From assembly GCA_037349105.1 (NCBI GenBank), contig JAYJMM010000097.1, positions 1,860,001 through 1,924,000 of the forward strand: 64,000 bases of DNA. The letters are read 5' to 3'. Shown here one piece after another: positions 61,961-64,000 of this stretch. Every line of letters begins with the position of its first letter. Position 1 is the first letter of the stretch. A program made the position numbers and the translations under genes. The notes below the pieces were generated by a model, which was not told the origin of the DNA, did no database searches, and saw nothing but the letters and a program-made list of their open reading frames with translations. The stretch is from Limnomonas spitsbergensis (lineage: Eukaryota; Chlorophyta; Chlorophyceae; Chlamydomonadales).

Positions 61961-64000
61961 AGGACCCCCCTTTGTTGCGCTGCACAGGTCGCCGGTGACA
62001 GCACCCAGCGTAACAGCGGCAGGGGCAGCAGCAGGGCCCTCCCATGCTGCGCTGAACAGGCCGCCGGTGACAGCACCCAGCGCACAACGGGAGTGCCAGC
62101 AGCAAGGCCCTACCATGCTGCGCTGAACTGGCCGCCGGTGACAGCACCAAGCGCGACGGCGGTTGTGCCCGCAGCAGGGCCCTCCCATGCTGCGCTGTAC
62201 AGGCCGCCGGTGACGGCACCCAGTGCGACGGCGGAAGTGGCAGCAGCAGGGCCCTGCTATGCTGCGCTGAACAGGCCGCCGGTGACAGCACCCAGCGCGA
62301 CGGCGGTAGTGCCCGCAGCAGGGCCCTCCCATGCTGCGCTGAACATGCCGCCGGTGACAGCACCCAGCGCGACGGCGGCAGTGCTCGCAGCAGGGCCCTC
62401 CCATGTTGCGCTGTACAGGCCGCCGGTGACAGCACCTAGCGCGACGGCGGCAATGCCAGCAGCGGGGCCCTCCCATGCTGCGCTGAACAGGCCGCCGGTG
62501 ACAGCACCCAGCGCAACGGCGGCAGTGCCAGCAGCAGTGCCCTCCCATGCTGCGCTGAACAGGCCACCGGTGACAGCACCCAGCGCGACGGCGGTAGTGC
62601 CCGCAGCAGGGCCCTCCCATGCTGCGCTGTACAGGCCGCCGGTGACGGCACCCAGCGCGACGGCGGCAGTGGCAGCAGCAGGGCCCTCCCATGCTGCGCT
62701 GAACAGGCCGCCGGTGACAGCACCCAGCGCGACGGCGGCAGTGCCCGCAGCAGGGCCCTCCCATGCTGCGCTGAACAGGCCGCCGGTGACAGCACCCAGC
62801 GCGACAGCGGCAGTGCTCGCAGCAGGGCCCTCCCATGTTGCGCTGTACAGGCCGCCGGTGACAGCACCTAGCGCGACGGCAGCAATGCCAGCAGCGGGGC
62901 CCTCCCATGCTGCGCTGAACAGGCCGCCGGTGACAGCACCCAGCGCAACGGCGGCAGTGCCAGCAGCAGGGCCCTCCCACGCTGCGCTGAACAAGCCGCC
63001 GGTGACAGCACCCAGCGCAACGGCAGCTGTGGCAGCAGCAGTGCCCTCCCATGCTGTGCTGAACGGGCCGCCGGTGACAGCACCCAGCGCGACGGCGGCA
63101 GTGGCAGCAGCAGGGCCCTCCCATGCTGCGCTGAACAGGCCGCCGGTGACAGCACCCAGCGCAACGGCGGCAGTGCCCGCAGTAGGGCCCTCTCATGCTG
63201 CGCTGTACAGGCCGCCGGTGACGGCACCAAGCGCGACGGTGGCAGTGGCAGCAGCAGGGCCCTCCCATGCTGCGCTGAACAGGCCGCCGGTGACAGCACC
63301 TAGCGCGACGGCGGCAATGCCAGCAGCGGGGCCCTCCCATGCTGCACTGAACAGGCCGCCAGTGACAGCACCCAGCGCGACGGCGGCAGTGCCCGCAGCA
63401 GGGCCCTCCCACGCTGCGCTGTACAGGCCGCTGGTGACGGCACCCAGCGCGACGGCGGCAGTGCCCGCAGCAGGGCCCTCCCATGCTGCGCTGAACATGC
63501 CGCCGGTGACAGCACCCAGCGCGACGGCGGCAGTGCCCGCAGCAGGGCCCTCCCATGTTGCGCTGTACAGGCCGCCGGTGACAGCACCTAGCGCGACGGC
63601 GGCAATGCCAGCAGCGGGGCCCTCCCATGCTGCGCTGAACAGGCCGCCGGTGACAGCACCCAGCGCAACGGCGGCAGTGGCAGCAGCAGGGCCCTCCCAC
63701 GCTGCGCTGAACAGGCCGCCAGTGACAGCACCCAGCGCAACGGCAGCTGTGGCAGCAGCAGGGCCCTCCCATGTTGCGCTGTACAGGCCGCCGGTGTCGG
63801 CACCCAGCGCGACGGCGGCAGTGGCAGCAGCAGGGCCCTCCCATGCTGCGCTGAACAGGCCGCCGGTGACAGCACCCAGCGCGACGGCGGCAGTGCCCGC
63901 AGCAGGGCCCTCCCATGCTGCGCTGAACAGGCCGCCGGTGACAGCACCCAGCGCGACAGCGGCAGTGCTCGCAGCAGGGCCCTCCCATGTTGCGCTGTAC
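61952..64000 (+). CDS. Pro/Ala/Thr-rich repeat protein, incomplete at window end
   Basis: From ATG 61952 the plus strand is open for 683 codons to the end of the window. After about 55 residues in another register it settles into a 24-residue repeat, PPVTAPSATAAVPAAGPSHA followed by ALNR or ALYR, about 26 copies. The Pro next to Ala/Ser/Thr pattern resembles arabinogalactan- or hydroxyproline-rich glycoproteins of algal cell walls, which suggests an extracellular matrix protein. No signal peptide is seen at this ATG, so the real start is probably upstream, through the exon-like units at 60.9-61.7 kb. The opposite strand is also open (Cys/His/Arg-rich) but is a less plausible protein. Confidence 0.4.
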   Translation, partial: MACRTPLCCAAQVAGDSTQRNSGRGSSRALPCCAEQAAGDSTQRTTGVPAARPYHAALNWPPVTAPSATAVVPAAGPSHAALYRPPVTAPSATAEVAAAGPCYAALNRPPVTAPSATAVVPAAGPSHAALNMPPVTAPSATAAVLAAGPSHVALYRPPVTAPSATAAMPAAGPSHAALNRPPVTAPSATAAVPAAVPSHAALNRPPVTAPSATAVVPAAGPSHAALYRPPVTAPSATAAVAAAGPSHAALNRPPVTAPSATAAVPAAGPSHAALNRPPVTAPSATAAVLAAGPSHVALYRPPVTAPSATAAMPAAGPSHAALNRPPVTAPSATAAVPAAGPSHAALNKPPVTAPSATAAVAAAVPSHAVLNGPPVTAPSATAAVAAAGPSHAALNRPPVTAPSATAAVPAVGPSHAALYRPPVTAPSATVAVAAAGPSHAALNRPPVTAPSATAAMPAAGPSHAALNRPPVTAPSATAAVPAAGPSHAALYRPLVTAPSATAAVPAAGPSHAALNMPPVTAPSATAAVPAAGPSHVALYRPPVTAPSATAAMPAAGPSHAALNRPPVTAPSATAAVAAAGPSHAALNRPPVTAPSATAAVAAAGPSHVALYRPPVSAPSATAAVAAAGPSHAALNRPPVTAPSATAAVPAAGPSHAALNRPPVTAPSATAAVLAAGPSHVALY
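61985..64000. repeat. 72-bp tandem repeat, about 28 copies, runs off the window
   Basis: The unit contains GGGCCCTCCCATGCTGCGCT, GAACAGGCCGCCGGTGACAG and CACCCAGCGCGACGGCGGCA. Variants at fixed positions (GTGCCCGCAGCAG, GTGGCAGCAGCAG, ATGCCAGCAGCGG; AACAGG or TACAGG) recur in the same order over several units, a higher-order structure. One unit at about 62080 is a base shorter and shifts frame. Confidence 0.95.

Noticed and set aside
61871..63988. 705-codon minus-strand Cys/His/Arg-rich frame
   Set aside because: By-product of the 72-bp repeat. Composition is implausible, and the upstream exon-like units are on the plus strand.

Overview
The window is nuclear DNA of a green alga, most likely a chlamydomonadalean or volvocine species. 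The genes are split into many short exons with canonical GT..AG borders, separated by introns of about 200-1200 bp. Introns and intergenic DNA are full of minisatellites and small mobile elements. One large element has the split-direct-repeat layout known from Volvox Kangaroo and Chlamydomonas TOC1. No bacterial operon, rRNA, intact tRNA or CRISPR array was seen. All gene models were spliced by eye from reading frame, splice motif and phase; none has transcript support.

Layout. 1-7.5 kb: mostly non-coding, with tandem repeats, a perfect 42-bp palindrome and two weak candidate exons. 7.5-10.3 kb (-): four exons of a cyclic-nucleotide phosphodiesterase catalytic domain, missing both ends and with a possible frameshift. 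11.2-12.1 kb: a 25-bp minisatellite. 13.2-16.8 kb (+): a complete four-exon gene for a 271-aa protein with a Gln-rich middle and a C-terminal CxxC zinc-ribbon-like end. 19.1-28.1 kb (+): a complete 15-exon gene for a 541-aa TPR-RING-LON protein (LONRF-type E3 ubiquitin ligase). 31.0-41.8 kb (-): a complete 16-exon gene for a 672-aa protein kinase with about 310 extra residues inside the activation segment. 42.4-44.3 kb: a decayed LINE carrying two SINE-like insertions with target-site duplications. 44.4-59.1 kb: an old gag-bearing element split by a young 11.48-kb relative (47326-58805) with the repeat order A-internal-B-A-B. 60.2-64 kb: a small unrecognised gene, a threefold exon-intron duplication, and an open Pro/Ala/Thr-rich 24-residue repeat array running off the window.

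Two things stand out. First, at least five tandem repeats in three genes contain a functional splice site together with a few exon bases. The extreme case is a 15-bp unit repeated about 75 times that re-creates the 5' splice site of kinase exon 4, in phase, at the HRD catalytic loop. Second, the nested pair of split-direct-repeat elements carries a very large gag-like coding region but no recognisable reverse transcriptase or tyrosine recombinase. The host genes (signalling enzymes and a ubiquitin ligase) do not form a pathway that can be read from the sequence.
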